DNA from: JADJRH01 sp046351455
GTDB taxonomy: Bacteria; Myxococcota_A; Polyangia; Polyangiales; Polyangiaceae
Direction: 5' to 3'
Assembly (NCBI GenBank): GCA_046351455.1
Contig: JAXLYM010000020.1
Location: forward strand, 1 to 64,000
DNA length: 64,000 nt
This document shows, piece after piece, positions 9,037-17,499 of this stretch. Position 1 is the first letter of the stretch; the number at the start of each line of letters is the position of its first letter. A model generated the notes under the pieces. That model was not told where the DNA came from. It worked only from the letters and a program-made list of their open reading frames with translations, and ran no database searches. Both the position numbers and the translations under genes were made by a program.

Positions 9037-9921
9037 TCAGCCGAAACCCCCACCGCTGAGACCGCCGCCGACGCCTCCTCCGAAGTCCCACGACGTCTCG
9101 TAGAGCCGCCGTCCGAAGGGATCCCCGTTCTTGCGGAGCGCGAGGCGCAGGAAAAAGGCCTGGATCTGCTCGAAGATGGATGGCTTCCGGACGTGGAAGG
9201 GCGCGAGCTCCGGCGCGCCGGAGGGCGTGTGGAAGAAGACGATTCCCCGCTCTTTCCAGGGGACGAGCACGTTCGCGAGGTCCCACGCGACGCGCGCGGC
9301 GCCGCCGTGAATCACGACGACACGGCGGATCCCCCGCTCCCACAGCACGTCTGGAGAGGGGAAGTCCCACGGCGAGCACACCCACCGATTATCGAAGACG
9401 GGCGGCTCCGCGGGGATCCTCTCCCACGATCGCTTCGCGTCGAGCAGGAACGCAGGGGGCGCGCTCTCCGGAATTTCGCCGAGGAGCTCCGCCCCAGCGA
9501 CGAGCGCCGCGAGGATGGCTCTCTGATCGACGATCTCCGCCACGTCCGGCAGCGCGTTGTAGAGCGGCACCGGCCGAAAGCCGAGGTGCGCGAGCCCGAC
9601 GCCGACCGGGACGGCCGCCGCGTGCGGGAGATCCACCACGATCGCCACGTCGCGGAGCGCCTCCGCGCCGCGTCGATAAGGCGAGCCTGCCGTCACCGAG
9701 AAGAGCGGCGCGAACAGCTCCATCTTCAGCCATTCGGGCGGAGGCTCGATCCGAGGCGCCGTGCTCGGCTGGACGTGCGCGAGGAGCACCGGCTTCACCC
9801 ACCGGGCCCAGAAGACGTCGTGCGGCTTCCAGAGGCGGTAGACGCGATCGCGCAGATCGACCTGCCCTGCGCCGTCCGCGTTCCCTTCGCCGGAGACCCC
9901 TCGATCCGGATTGTCGCTCAC
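9037..9921 (-). CDS. Unknown protein with Gly-rich C-terminal tail
   Basis: Protein of 294 aa that I do not recognise. It starts with GTG at 9921, overlapping the upstream stop as GTGA, behind a strong ribosome site (GGAAGGAGGGAG). The N-terminal ~75 residues are rich in Asp, Arg and Trp (DLRDRVYRLWKPHDVFWARW). The middle contains alternating strands and helices that look Rossmann-like (VAIVVDLPHAAAVPVGVGLA; IRRVVVIHGGAARVAWDL). The last residues are GGGVGGGLSGGGFG. A Gly-rich end next to an ATP-grasp ligase gene could be a modification or ligation site, but that is speculation. No signal peptide or membrane segment is obvious. Its tight coupling to the ligase suggests the two act together. 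Confidence 0.7.
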   Translation of the reverse strand: MSDNPDRGVSGEGNADGAGQVDLRDRVYRLWKPHDVFWARWVKPVLLAHVQPSTAPRIEPPPEWLKMELFAPLFSVTAGSPYRRGAEALRDVAIVVDLPHAAAVPVGVGLAHLGFRPVPLYNALPDVAEIVDQRAILAALVAGAELLGEIPESAPPAFLLDAKRSWERIPAEPPVFDNRWVCSPWDFPSPDVLWERGIRRVVVIHGGAARVAWDLANVLVPWKERGIVFFHTPSGAPELAPFHVRKPSIFEQIQAFFLRLALRKNGDPFGRRLYETSWDFGGGVGGGLSGGGFG

Positions 9922-11141
9922 AGACTCCCTCCTTCCGTGACGAGGACGGCCGCGTCCATCGCGGCGCCGCTGATCACGAGGCCGCGCGAGAGGCGCCCGT
10001 AGATGCCCGCCGCGCGTCCGTTGACGGTGTATACTCCGATGCACGGATACACGACCCCGCGCGGCGACTCAACAGGCACCGGACGAAATCGCCGCTGCGC
10101 GACCCACCTCCCCGGCCACAGACGGGCGCGCCACGCGGCTCGGCTCCACGCGGCCTTCTTCATCGCCGGGCGGACGGCCACGCTGTCGCCGGTGTTGCAA
10201 TACGCGAGCTTCAGCGCCCAATCGTCGCCTTCCCGCCACGGGGCGTCCCGCGGATCGCGCGACTCCGGCAAGAGACGCCTCCACGTGGAGCTCGGCGCCC
10301 GGAGCGCGTCCCACACGAGCGGCAGTCGCTTGCTCTCCGAGAGCGCGGCGACTGCCGGGTTGACGACCGGAGTGCGGCCGCCCGCGAACATGGGAGTCCA
10401 CCCCGCGCGCGCCGGCAGCTCCGCGAGCCACTCGGCCTGATAAAACCGCACCACCACGGAGACGGGCCCGGAGAAGGCCCCCGCGTCGAGCGCCGCGCTC
10501 CCGTCCGAATAACGGATCTGATGCAGTGAGCAGGGATGCGCGTCGATCCCGAGCCTGCGGAGGCGCAGCGCGAGGTGCGCGATCACCTGATGATCCTCCA
10601 TGTGCCCCGGCGCAGCGAGCAAGGCCACCGCGCCGGATCCTGCGGCCTCGGCGATGGCCTCCGTCAGCATGCGCGCAGGCTCACCGGCGGGCTTCGTTCC
10701 AGGGAAATGCGCGGCGACGAGCGAAGTGAACGTCTCGGCCTCGGCGTAGCCGCCGGGAACATCGGAGTTGACCTCGGAGACGCGCCATCCCTCCGTGGTC
10801 CAGTGAAAATCGAAGCGCATCACCCGCGCGGCCGCGGGCGTGGGCGGCAGAGATCCGGGACCGAGCAGCGCCGAGAGAGGCTTCGCGAGCGCGAGCCGCT
10901 CGTGGAGATCCGGCCGAGTGAGCAGCTCTGTCTCCATCGCGACCGTCTCGCGGGCGAGCGCCTCCGCGTCCTCGGCGAGGGCGCGCCACGTCGATGCGTC
11001 GATGATCAGCGGGAAATCCGCGAGCGTGCTCTCATCGCCGATCTGCGTCTCCCACTTCTGGTGATCCAGCTCCATGACGCGCCGGATCTCGGAGAAAGCG
11101 GGCGTCGGGAGCGAGGCACCTGCGCGGATCGGCGCGGACAT
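9918..11141 (-). CDS. Glutathionylspermidine-synthase-like ATP-grasp ligase
   Basis: Predicted C-N ligase of 407 aa with the pre-ATP-grasp and ATP-grasp layout of the glutathionylspermidine synthase (GspS C-terminal) family. Supporting segments are RFDFHWTTEGWRVSEVNSD followed by VPGGYAEA (substrate and Mg-binding region), WALKLAYCNTGDSV (nucleotide-binding Lys strand) and RWVAQRRFRPVPV followed by GVYTVNGRAAGIYGRLS (metal-binding ATP-grasp end). Known relatives join a carboxylate to an amine via an acyl phosphate. It is the first gene of the three-gene minus-strand operon and is translationally coupled to the next by a GTGA overlap. Stand-alone homologues without an amidase domain, as here, often have no known substrate. 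Confidence 0.8.
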   Translation of the reverse strand: MSAPIRAGASLPTPAFSEIRRVMELDHQKWETQIGDESTLADFPLIIDASTWRALAEDAEALARETVAMETELLTRPDLHERLALAKPLSALLGPGSLPPTPAAARVMRFDFHWTTEGWRVSEVNSDVPGGYAEAETFTSLVAAHFPGTKPAGEPARMLTEAIAEAAGSGAVALLAAPGHMEDHQVIAHLALRLRRLGIDAHPCSLHQIRYSDGSAALDAGAFSGPVSVVVRFYQAEWLAELPARAGWTPMFAGGRTPVVNPAVAALSESKRLPLVWDALRAPSSTWRRLLPESRDPRDAPWREGDDWALKLAYCNTGDSVAVRPAMKKAAWSRAAWRARLWPGRWVAQRRFRPVPVESPRGVVYPCIGVYTVNGRAAGIYGRLSRGLVISGAAMDAAVLVTEGGSL

Positions 11142-11260
11142 CGCGCACGAACGTACGCGAGCTTCGCGCCGCCTGTCAAAGGCGCCGGGGCCATGCGCTC
11201 CGCGGTCCGGAGAGGCCTTTTCCCTTCCCGCCGGGCGCCTTTGCGAATAACGCTGTCGGC

Positions 11261-12622
11261 ATGCGAACAGCCCTCCTCGCGACCGCGCTGTCGACGCTGG
11301 CCCTCGCCGGCTGCGGCGACGACAAGCTCTCTGGCAACGGCGGCTCCACCACCACCGACACGGGCAGCACGAGCAGCACCAGCTCCGGCGGCGCGACGGG
11401 CTCCGGCGGAACGACCGGCTCCGGCGGCACGACCAGCTCCGGCGGCACCGGCGGCAGCACGGCGAGCGGCGGCACCACGGCGAGCGGCGGAATGGCCGGG
11501 TCCGGCGGAATGACAGGCTCCGGCGGCACCGGCGGAGTGACAGGCACCGGGGGAATGGCCGGGTCCGGCGGAATGACAGGCTCCGGCGGCGGTGCGGCGA
11601 CTGGCACGTTGCTGACGCTCTCCGGCGGCGTTCCCGGCTCGCTCGGACAGGTCGCCTCGTGGACGAGCGCCGGATGGGCCAAGTCCGGCATCAACCTGCA
11701 ATTCAAGAAGGCCGCGCTCGCCCAGATCGACGGCGGCGCGATCACCGTCGCGCGGAGGCTCGGCAACAACCCGCCGATGGGCGACAACGACCTCTTCTGG
11801 TCCGCGTGGACGCCGGCCGCGGGCTTCGGCCCGGTGAACGCGATGAACAAGGTCGCGCTCGACGGCCCGGCGCTCGCGCCGCACGGAGTGGCCACGATGC
11901 TGACCGTCCTCGACGACCAGAACAAGCACGTCTTCGCGCAGTACGAGGCGGGCAATTTCGGCCCGTTCGGCGCAGTCCCGGCCGGCTTGCCCGGCAGTCA
12001 ATCGTTCGGGCCGAGCGGATCCGCACTGACCGCATTCGGAATCGCGGGCATCTACCTCGCGTACGCCGGCGCCGACGAGCACCTCTATTATTCGCGCAAG
12101 GACGGCCCCGGGAGCCAGTGGGCCTTCGTCTCCCAGGCGCCGACGGCGGCGGTGGTGAGCACGATCGTCCCGGCCCTCGCGGTCGACAAGGACGAGGATC
12201 TCCACTTCTTCCACGTCCGCAAGTCCGACGGACGACTCTGCACCATCCGGCTCATCACCCCGCAGAACGCCTGGGACGCGGAGGAGGTCGTGCACACGGA
12301 CGCGATCACGGGGGAGGCCCCGTCCGCGGCGCTGCTCCCCGGCGGGGACCTCCTCGTCGCGTGGCACGGCTTCAACAACGCGGGCGTCTACTTCTCGCGC
12401 CGCACCGCGGGCGTGTGGTCCGCGCCCGTCACGGTGGAGGTCGCGCAGATGTCCTCGAGCGCGCCCGTGGTCGTGACGGGCCTCGGCGGCGCCGACGCAG
12501 AGGTCCTGTATACAGCCGACGGCAAGCTGCGCTGGGCCCGCGTCACCGGCACCACCGTGGCCTTCGGCCCGGACGCCGGCGTCACCAACGTCACGAACGT
12601 CGCCGCCCTCGTCCTGCCCTGA
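11261..12622 (+). CDS. Beta-propeller-like lipoprotein with Gly/Ser/Thr linker
   Basis: Surface lipoprotein of 453 aa: signal peptide with LALAGC (lipid Cys18), then a ~100-residue linker made only of Gly, Ser, Thr, Ala and Met. The linker DNA contains a 63-bp direct duplication (units starting at 11490 and 11553), so its length probably varies by slippage. The remainder (about 115-453) shows repeated strands such as DNDLFWSAWTPAAGFG, HVFAQYEAGNFGPFG, YYSRKDGPGSQWAF and VYFSRRTAGVWSAP, typical of sialidase/lectin-like beta-propellers. Lacking a catalytic Asp-box series, it is more likely a binding protein than an enzyme. It is divergent from the ATP-grasp operon. Confidence 0.75.
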   Translation: MRTALLATALSTLALAGCGDDKLSGNGGSTTTDTGSTSSTSSGGATGSGGTTGSGGTTSSGGTGGSTASGGTTASGGMAGSGGMTGSGGTGGVTGTGGMAGSGGMTGSGGGAATGTLLTLSGGVPGSLGQVASWTSAGWAKSGINLQFKKAALAQIDGGAITVARRLGNNPPMGDNDLFWSAWTPAAGFGPVNAMNKVALDGPALAPHGVATMLTVLDDQNKHVFAQYEAGNFGPFGAVPAGLPGSQSFGPSGSALTAFGIAGIYLAYAGADEHLYYSRKDGPGSQWAFVSQAPTAAVVSTIVPALAVDKDEDLHFFHVRKSDGRLCTIRLITPQNAWDAEEVVHTDAITGEAPSAALLPGGDLLVAWHGFNNAGVYFSRRTAGVWSAPVTVEVAQMSSSAPVVVTGLGGADAEVLYTADGKLRWARVTGTTVAFGPDAGVTNVTNVAALVLP

Positions 12623-12644
12623 CGGCGCCCGCGATCTCGCCCCC

Positions 12645-13556
12645 TCACCCGCCGTCCGTCCCCGCGAGCGCGCGGAGCCTCCGCGTCAGCAGATCCGCCA
12701 CCGCGCGCACGTGGGGCGCCCGCAGCCGGCCCGACGGCGTGACGAGCGCGATCTCCAGCGGAGAGAACCGGAACCCCGGCAGCACGTGCACGACGAGGCC
12801 CCGCTGCGCCGCGGACTGCACCTCTCGAAGAGGCCGTATTCCAATCCCGAGCCCGGCCGCCAGGGCGCCCGCGAGGATCTCCGGCGCGTCGCTCTCGAAC
12901 TGACCGCCGACGCGCACGCTCCGCGCCTCCCCGGCGCCGTCCACGAGCGTCCACGTCGACTCCCGCGCTCCGCGGAGGGCCGTGAGGCAGTCGTGCGACT
13001 CCAGATCTTCCGGCCGAGCGGGCAGACCGCGCCGAGCCACGTAGTCCGGCGACGCCGCGAGCGCCCAATCCATGGTGCCGAGCCGCCGCACCGTCGACGT
13101 CGTCGTCGAAATGGGCCCCACCCACACCATGATGTCGACGCCGGCCGCGACGGGCTCCACGAGCCGACTCCGCCCGTAGAGCTCCACGCGCAGCTCCGGG
13201 TGACTCCCCAAGAGCTGCCCCAGCTCCAGGAGGAAAGGCCCGCTCGCCACGTCGGAGCTGACGGCCACGCGCACGGACCCCCGCAGCCTCTCGGCGCCCG
13301 CGGCGACGTCGCGCTCCGTCTCCTGCAGCTCGTCGAGGATGCGGCGCGCCCTTCGAGCCACGCGCTCTCCGGCCTCGGTCACGCGGAGCGATCGTGTGGT
13401 CCGCTCGACGAGCCGGGTGCCCGCGCGCTCCTCGATGCGCTCCAGGCGCCGCCACACCGCGTTCACGCTCACCCGCAGCGCGCGCGCCGCGCCGGAGAGG
13501 CTCTTCGCGTCCACCACGCGCACGAACGTGCGGATCTCGTCCAGGCTCTCGAACAT
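12645..13556 (-). CDS. LysR-family transcriptional regulator
   Basis: DNA-binding regulator of 303 aa, close to the usual ~300. The N-terminal winged helix-turn-helix covers residues ~1-62 (FVRVVDAKSLSGAARALRVS, then AVWRRLERIEERAGTRLVER, then RSLRVTEAGE), and residues ~92-290 form the co-inducer-binding periplasmic-protein fold. A strong Shine-Dalgarno (GAGGAGGTGA) precedes the ATG. It is divergent from a double-SnoaL lipoprotein gene, the classical arrangement in which a LysR protein controls its neighbour and itself; a 17-bp palindrome lies in the shared 180-bp promoter region. The effector is unknown. Confidence 0.95.
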   Translation of the reverse strand: MFESLDEIRTFVRVVDAKSLSGAARALRVSVNAVWRRLERIEERAGTRLVERTTRSLRVTEAGERVARRARRILDELQETERDVAAGAERLRGSVRVAVSSDVASGPFLLELGQLLGSHPELRVELYGRSRLVEPVAAGVDIMVWVGPISTTTSTVRRLGTMDWALAASPDYVARRGLPARPEDLESHDCLTALRGARESTWTLVDGAGEARSVRVGGQFESDAPEILAGALAAGLGIGIRPLREVQSAAQRGLVVHVLPGFRFSPLEIALVTPSGRLRAPHVRAVADLLTRRLRALAGTDGG

Positions 13557-13591
13557 CGCGTCACCTCCTCGGGGACAGGCATGCTCGCACC

Positions 13592-13608
13592 TTCACCGCG
13601 GCGGTGAA
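13592..13608. promoter_or_regulatory. 17-bp palindrome, candidate LysR operator
   Basis: TTCACCGC-G-GCGGTGAA, perfect 8-bp arms around one base, between the divergent LysR gene (start 13556) and the SnoaL lipoprotein gene (start 13737). It does not match the T-N11-A consensus exactly, so assignment to the adjacent regulator rests on position and symmetry only. Confidence 0.45.
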
Positions 13609-13736
13609 AGTGGCTCACCGAACAATCGAAGGCCGGGCGCCGGGGCCGGATGTAGATCGGTCGTGCGGGCAGGACGCGGCGCCACGGAGGCGAGGCCGCG
13701 GCGGTACCCGTCTGTCCACGAAACACGGAGACGACC

Positions 13737-14786
13737 ATGAACGCGATTCTTCGAGGTGCGGCGATGGCGATGATGATGGCGACCGGTCTCTTTGCGGCGG
13801 GCTGCGACGGCGGCGGTGAAACGAGCGGGACCGGCGGGACCGGCGGCACGACCGCGACGACCACGAGCTCCACCAGCGACACGACGACCACGACCAGCGA
13901 CACGACCCCGGCGTGCGATCCCGCGGCGCTCCAGGCGAACAAGGATCTGGCCTTGTCGGTGTCCCTCGATGTCTTCCTGAAGAACCAGCCGTCCGAAAAC
14001 ATCCTGTCGAGCGACTTCGTGGCTCACTTCCCGGCCGGCCAGCCCGATCAGGACCTGAACGGCTTCCTGGGATTCGGCGGGGCGTTCCGCGCGGCGCTCC
14101 CCGACGCGGCATTCACGTTCACGCACGTCGTCGCGGACGGCGATCTCGTCGGACTCCGCTACATCGGGACTGGCACGCACCAGGGCGAGCTCTTCGGCAT
14201 CCCCGCGACCGGCAACGCGCTCCGGTGGGAAGGCATGGTGATCCGTCGCATCCAGGGCGGCCTCGTCGTCGAGGAGTGGAACGCCCCCGACAACGTGGGT
14301 CTGATTGGCCAGCTCAAGGGCACCACTCCGAAGCTGGACCCGAACAGCGCTGATCACACCGGCGCCGGCGACTGCACACCTTCCGTGATTCAGGCCAACG
14401 AGGATGTCGCGCTAAGCGTCTCGAAGGAGGTCGTCTTGAAGGGCGCCGCGCCGGACATGTACCTCTCGTCCGACTTCGTGGCGCACTTCCCGGCGGGGCA
14501 GCCCGATCAGGATCTCCAGGGCTTCCTCGGGTTCAACGCGGGGCTGCGCGCGGCGTTCCCGGACGCGGCCTTCACCTTCACGCACACGATCGGCGAGGGC
14601 GGGCTCGTGACGATCCGTTACACCGCGACGGGCACGCACAGCGCGGATTTCCTCGGCATCCCCGCGACCGGAAAGAAGATCGCGTGGGAGGGAGTGGTGA
14701 TCCGCCGCATCGCCGCCGGCAAGGCCGCCGAGGAGTGGAACGCCCCCGACATCGCCGGGATCCTGGGCCAGCTCACCGCGATGTGA
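13737..14786 (+). CDS. Lipoprotein with two tandem SnoaL-like domains
   Basis: Secreted lipoprotein of 349 aa: signal with FAAGC (Cys23), a Gly/Thr/Ser/Asp linker to about residue 58, then two copies of a ~130-residue ester-cyclase/SnoaL-like domain. The copies repeat the same segments: SSDFVAHFPAGQPDQDL, FRAALPDAAFTFTHVVADGDLVG in the first and RAAFPDAAFTFTHTIGEGGLV in the second, then FGIPATG/LGIPATG, VIRRI and EEWNAPD. SnoaL folds are alpha+beta barrels that bind polyketides or act as isomerases or hydrolases. A tandem, exported form is unusual and suggests an internal pseudo-dimer from gene duplication. It is divergent from, and possibly controlled by, the LysR gene. Confidence 0.85.
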   Translation: MNAILRGAAMAMMMATGLFAAGCDGGGETSGTGGTGGTTATTTSSTSDTTTTTSDTTPACDPAALQANKDLALSVSLDVFLKNQPSENILSSDFVAHFPAGQPDQDLNGFLGFGGAFRAALPDAAFTFTHVVADGDLVGLRYIGTGTHQGELFGIPATGNALRWEGMVIRRIQGGLVVEEWNAPDNVGLIGQLKGTTPKLDPNSADHTGAGDCTPSVIQANEDVALSVSKEVVLKGAAPDMYLSSDFVAHFPAGQPDQDLQGFLGFNAGLRAAFPDAAFTFTHTIGEGGLVTIRYTATGTHSADFLGIPATGKKIAWEGVVIRRIAAGKAAEEWNAPDIAGILGQLTAM

Positions 14787-14795
14787 CGTCTCGCG

Positions 14796-14872
14796 GAGTG
14801 ACAGTCGCGGGCCGACTCACCGCGACGGGACGTGTCGGAGAGTGACAGTCGCGGGCCGACTCACCGCGACGG
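14796..14872. repeat. Tandem repeat, 33-bp unit at 44-bp period, two copies
   Basis: An identical 33-bp unit at 14796-14828 and 14840-14872 begins GAGTGACAGTCGCGGGCCGA. The first copy starts 10 bp after the SnoaL stop, and the second runs into the last codons of the converging SGNH hydrolase gene. It contains a TGACAGTC core. Confidence 0.85.
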
Positions 14873-15622
14873 AACGCCGCGGAGAGCAGCAGTCGCGGCG
14901 CCGCCGTCCTCGGCGATGAAGCGGGCGAGCACCGCATAACCGCCTTCGTTGAGGTGCTCGCCGTCGAGGGACAGCGCCGGATCCAACCGCCCGTCCGCGA
15001 GCATGAGCGGGGCGCGCTCCGTCGCGATGAAGGAGGCGCCCTTTTCAATCGCGAGCGCCCGCAGTCCCTCGTTGAGCGCGCGCAGGCGGGCCGCGTCGCC
15101 GGGGGCCGGCTCGCAGACTGGCATCGTCGCGACGAGCGCCACGGGGAGGCCGGAGAAGCGCGCCGCGATCCCGTCGAGCACGTCGGCCATCGCGCGGACG
15201 ATCGCCGCCGGCTCCTGGTGGAATGCACGCAGATCATTGGCGCCGGAGTAAATGACGACGCCGCTCGGCCGCGCCGTCGGCAAGCTCACGTCGAGGCGCC
15301 GGAGCAGCCCGAGGGTCGTGTCGCCGCCGACCCCGCGGTTCAGGCAAATCGCGTTCGGATACACCCTGTCAAACGGAAACCCCTCCACCGTCGACGACCC
15401 GAGGAACACCACCGCTCCGGCCGGCACGCCGCCTCGCTCGCGCCCGAATCCCTCGATGCGCATCGCGTGCCGCTGCTCGCTCACCCACACGCGCAGCCGA
15501 TAAGATCCCGGGATCCACCCGCGTTTCCCGAGCCCGAGCATCGCCGCGCCGGCGACCCCGACCGTGAGAGCCCACCGCGCCGCCCGCTTGATCCGCGGCC
15601 GAACGCCGTTCGCGGCGGTCAC
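14861..15622 (-). CDS. SGNH/GDSL-family hydrolase
   Basis: Esterase or lipase of 253 aa of the SGNH fold. The four signature blocks are present: LGSSTVEGF (catalytic Ser), RGVGGDTT (Gly), YSGANDL (Asn of GxND) and LDGEHLNEGGY (the D-x-x-H pair, here Asp-Gly-Glu-His). The start is GTG at 15622 behind GGAGGG. An N-terminal Arg/Lys-rich segment followed by a hydrophobic stretch (LTVGVAGAAMLGLG, residues ~19-32) looks like an uncleaved signal anchor, so the enzyme is probably membrane-tethered with its domain outside. The substrate is unknown; relatives deacylate polysaccharides or lysophospholipids. Confidence 0.9.
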   Translation of the reverse strand: MTAANGVRPRIKRAARWALTVGVAGAAMLGLGKRGWIPGSYRLRVWVSEQRHAMRIEGFGRERGGVPAGAVVFLGSSTVEGFPFDRVYPNAICLNRGVGGDTTLGLLRRLDVSLPTARPSGVVIYSGANDLRAFHQEPAAIVRAMADVLDGIAARFSGLPVALVATMPVCEPAPGDAARLRALNEGLRALAIEKGASFIATERAPLMLADGRLDPALSLDGEHLNEGGYAVLARFIAEDGGAATAALRGVPSR

Positions 15623-15639
15623 GGGGCCCTCCGCGCGAC

Positions 15640-15735
15640 AAGGTCAGTCGCAAACATCACAGCGCCCTCCTGGCCAGAAGGTCAATCGCGACCATCACAG
15701 CGCCCTCTTGGCCAGAAGGTCAATCGCGACCATCA
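15640..15735. repeat. 38-bp tandem repeat, about 2.5 copies
   Basis: Units begin at 15640, 15678 and 15716 (AAGGTCAATCGCGACCATCA, then CAGCGCCCTCYTGGCCAG); the last is partial and overlaps the end of the GNAT gene. The array fills the whole gap between the GNAT stop and the SGNH hydrolase start. Confidence 0.85.
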
Positions 15736-16281
15736 AGGCTCCGTCCCGGACTGCCATTCGGAGGCGAGACAAGCGAACACGAATTCGTCCCCCCACTCCC
15801 CCTTGAAGAACACGTTCTGCCGAAAGTGCGCCTCCCGCCGGAACCCGAGCTTGCCGAGGAGCCGCGTCGCGGCCTCGTTGCGCGCGTCGGTGACCGCGAA
15901 GACACGATGTTTGCCCATCCTGCCGAACACGCGTGTCAGGAGAGGCCGCACCACTTCGAGCATGATGCCTTTCCCCTGGTGCGCGCGGCTCAGCGTGAAC
16001 CCCAGCTCCACCTGCGCCTCGTCCACGAAATGGAGCGCGCAGTCCCCGAGCAGCTCGTCCGTCGCGCGATCCGAGATCGCGACCTGGTACCAACTGCCGA
16101 TCTCCCCGAGCGGCACGCGCGAGATCCCCTCGTAGAACGCGCGGGCATCCCCCATTGTATACGCCGACCAGCTCTGGTACCGCGCGACCTCCGGATCCGC
16201 CCGATACGCGGCAAACGCCGGCAAATCGCTCTCCCCGAACGGCCGCAGCACGCACCGTTCGGTGTAGATCGGCAGGATCAC
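15733..16281 (-). CDS. GNAT-family N-acetyltransferase (RimJ/RimL-like)
   Basis: Acetyltransferase of 182 aa of the RimJ/RimL type, transferring acetyl from acetyl-CoA to an amine. It begins with the typical TERCVLRPFGESDLPAF strand, has the acetyl-CoA-binding loop LSRAHQGKGIMLEVV (Q/R-x-x-G-x-G/A), then VFAVTDARNEAATRLLGKLGFRREA, the hallmark late strand and helix of this subfamily. The start overlaps the stop of the upstream alpha/beta hydrolase as ATGA (16278-16281), so the two are co-translated. The acceptor is unknown. Confidence 0.92.
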   Translation of the reverse strand: MILPIYTERCVLRPFGESDLPAFAAYRADPEVARYQSWSAYTMGDARAFYEGISRVPLGEIGSWYQVAISDRATDELLGDCALHFVDEAQVELGFTLSRAHQGKGIMLEVVRPLLTRVFGRMGKHRVFAVTDARNEAATRLLGKLGFRREAHFRQNVFFKGEWGDEFVFACLASEWQSGTEP

Positions 16282-17006
16282 TTGGAGTCGCCTTCGTGCG
16301 GAGAGAGCGGAGCGCGCCGCATGGCGACCCGCTCCTTCACGAGCCGCGCGGCCTCTTCATCGAAGAGCAGCGTATTGTGCCCGAGGTCCGGCAGCACCAC
16401 CACGTCGCTCCCCGGCAGCGCGTGCGCGAGCGGCGGCCGAACCACGTTGTCTCCGCCCGCGAGCAGCGTGAAATGCGGCACATCGAGCGTCGCCGCCTCC
16501 ACCCGGAGCCGCCGGAGCAGCGCGCTCTGCGGGTCCAGATCGCGCGCGGCCCCGAGCGCCACCACCCCGGCCCCCGGAACCCCCGCGAACGGCGCCCCGA
16601 GCGAGATGGTCTGTACGACCCGCTTGTCGCGCCGGTCATGCGCATACGCCCGCGCGACGACGCCGCCGAGCGAGTGCCCCACGAGGTGCAGCCGCGCCGA
16701 GTGCGGAAGCTCCCCGACGATGGCCCCGAGCTGATCGCAGAGCCCCGCGACATCCGGCCCCGGCGCGTACGTGAAGGTGGCAGTGTGCACCCGCTTGAGC
16801 CGCCCGATCGCGCTCCGCAGAGGCCGCAGCACCCCGGCCGTCGCGAACAGCCCATGAAGCAGCACCACGACATCCTCCCCCTCACCGACGTCGCGCGGAA
16901 CGACGGGCCGCACGGTGTCATGATGAATCAAGGTAGCCTGTCGTGCATAAGCGAGCGCTTCCATGCTCGCCACACGAAACCTGGTGAACGCATCGGAGAG
17001 CCGCAC
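16278..17006 (-). CDS. Alpha/beta hydrolase (lipase/esterase-like)
   Basis: Serine hydrolase of 242 aa. VVVLLHGLFATAG gives the HG oxyanion segment, and HLVGHSLGGVVARAYA the nucleophile elbow GHSLGG. LDPQSAL, VPHFTLLAGGDNVV and LPDLGHNTLLFDEEA carry the likely acid and the catalytic His. It resembles triacylglycerol-lipase or PGAP1-like esterases. The start is GTG at 17006 with AAGGGG upstream. It is followed without a gap by the GNAT gene (ATGA overlap). No signal peptide, so the substrate is intracellular. Confidence 0.88.
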   Translation of the reverse strand: MRLSDAFTRFRVASMEALAYARQATLIHHDTVRPVVPRDVGEGEDVVVLLHGLFATAGVLRPLRSAIGRLKRVHTATFTYAPGPDVAGLCDQLGAIVGELPHSARLHLVGHSLGGVVARAYAHDRRDKRVVQTISLGAPFAGVPGAGVVALGAARDLDPQSALLRRLRVEAATLDVPHFTLLAGGDNVVRPPLAHALPGSDVVVLPDLGHNTLLFDEEAARLVKERVAMRRAPLSPHEGDSK

Positions 17007-17499
17007 AGCGCCCCTTGATTACCACGAAGAGCCAGAGCCGGCGCGCGGAATCGGGTGCGAAAACCCTTATCCACAAGCCGTCTCGTGAAGTCGGACTTGG
17101 GGGTGCCCCCCACGGCCTCCGTCGCTTCGCTCCTCCGGCCCGCGCCCTGGTCGCCACTGGGAGGACGGAGTCCGGTCCGCGGAGGCGGAGCTCCGCTTGG
17201 CGGAGCGGAGTCCGGAGCGGAGCGGACGCAGTCCTCGACGTTGTGCCCAATCGTCGTGCTCGCCGCTGCGCGGCTGCGCGCGCCGAGGGGGGCGCCACGT
17301 TGAAAGACGGGCTCTTCTCCGCGAGGGTCGCGGGAAGACGAAGGCGCAGCAGAATGGGAATTTGTCGACGTCGTTCGGCGCCGGAGCGCCGTTCCGAGTC
17401 ACGTGACGCTTCCCCGCCCTGAACGAGCGAAGCGAGAGATTTGGGCGGGGCGGGCCGCGCGCAGGCCGCAGGCCGAGCACGGACCGGGGGTGGGCACCG
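17007..17499. other. Gene-free 493-bp intergenic region
   Basis: No credible gene on either strand. It holds the promoter side of the alpha/beta hydrolase operon, a GC-rich block with many short repeats of CGGAG/CTCCG (about 17110-17230), and at its distal end a copy of the dispersed repeat family (17412-17497) that borders the glycosyltransferase stop. Confidence 0.6.
17412..17497 (+). repeat. Dispersed intergenic repeat, copy A
   Basis: The copy starts CCCCGCCC, has a small cgagcgaagcgag stem-loop, then GGGCGGGG, and ends CCGAGCACGGACCGGGGGTG. It is nearly identical to copies at 30901-30986 and 57147-57233, with a more diverged inverted copy at 57031-57102. The two GC arms can form a terminator-like hairpin. 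Confidence 0.85.

Noticed and set aside
17086..17400. Small open frames in the GC-rich intergenic region
   Set aside because: No ribosome sites, low-complexity Arg/Ser/Gly products, and direct overlap with short repeats.
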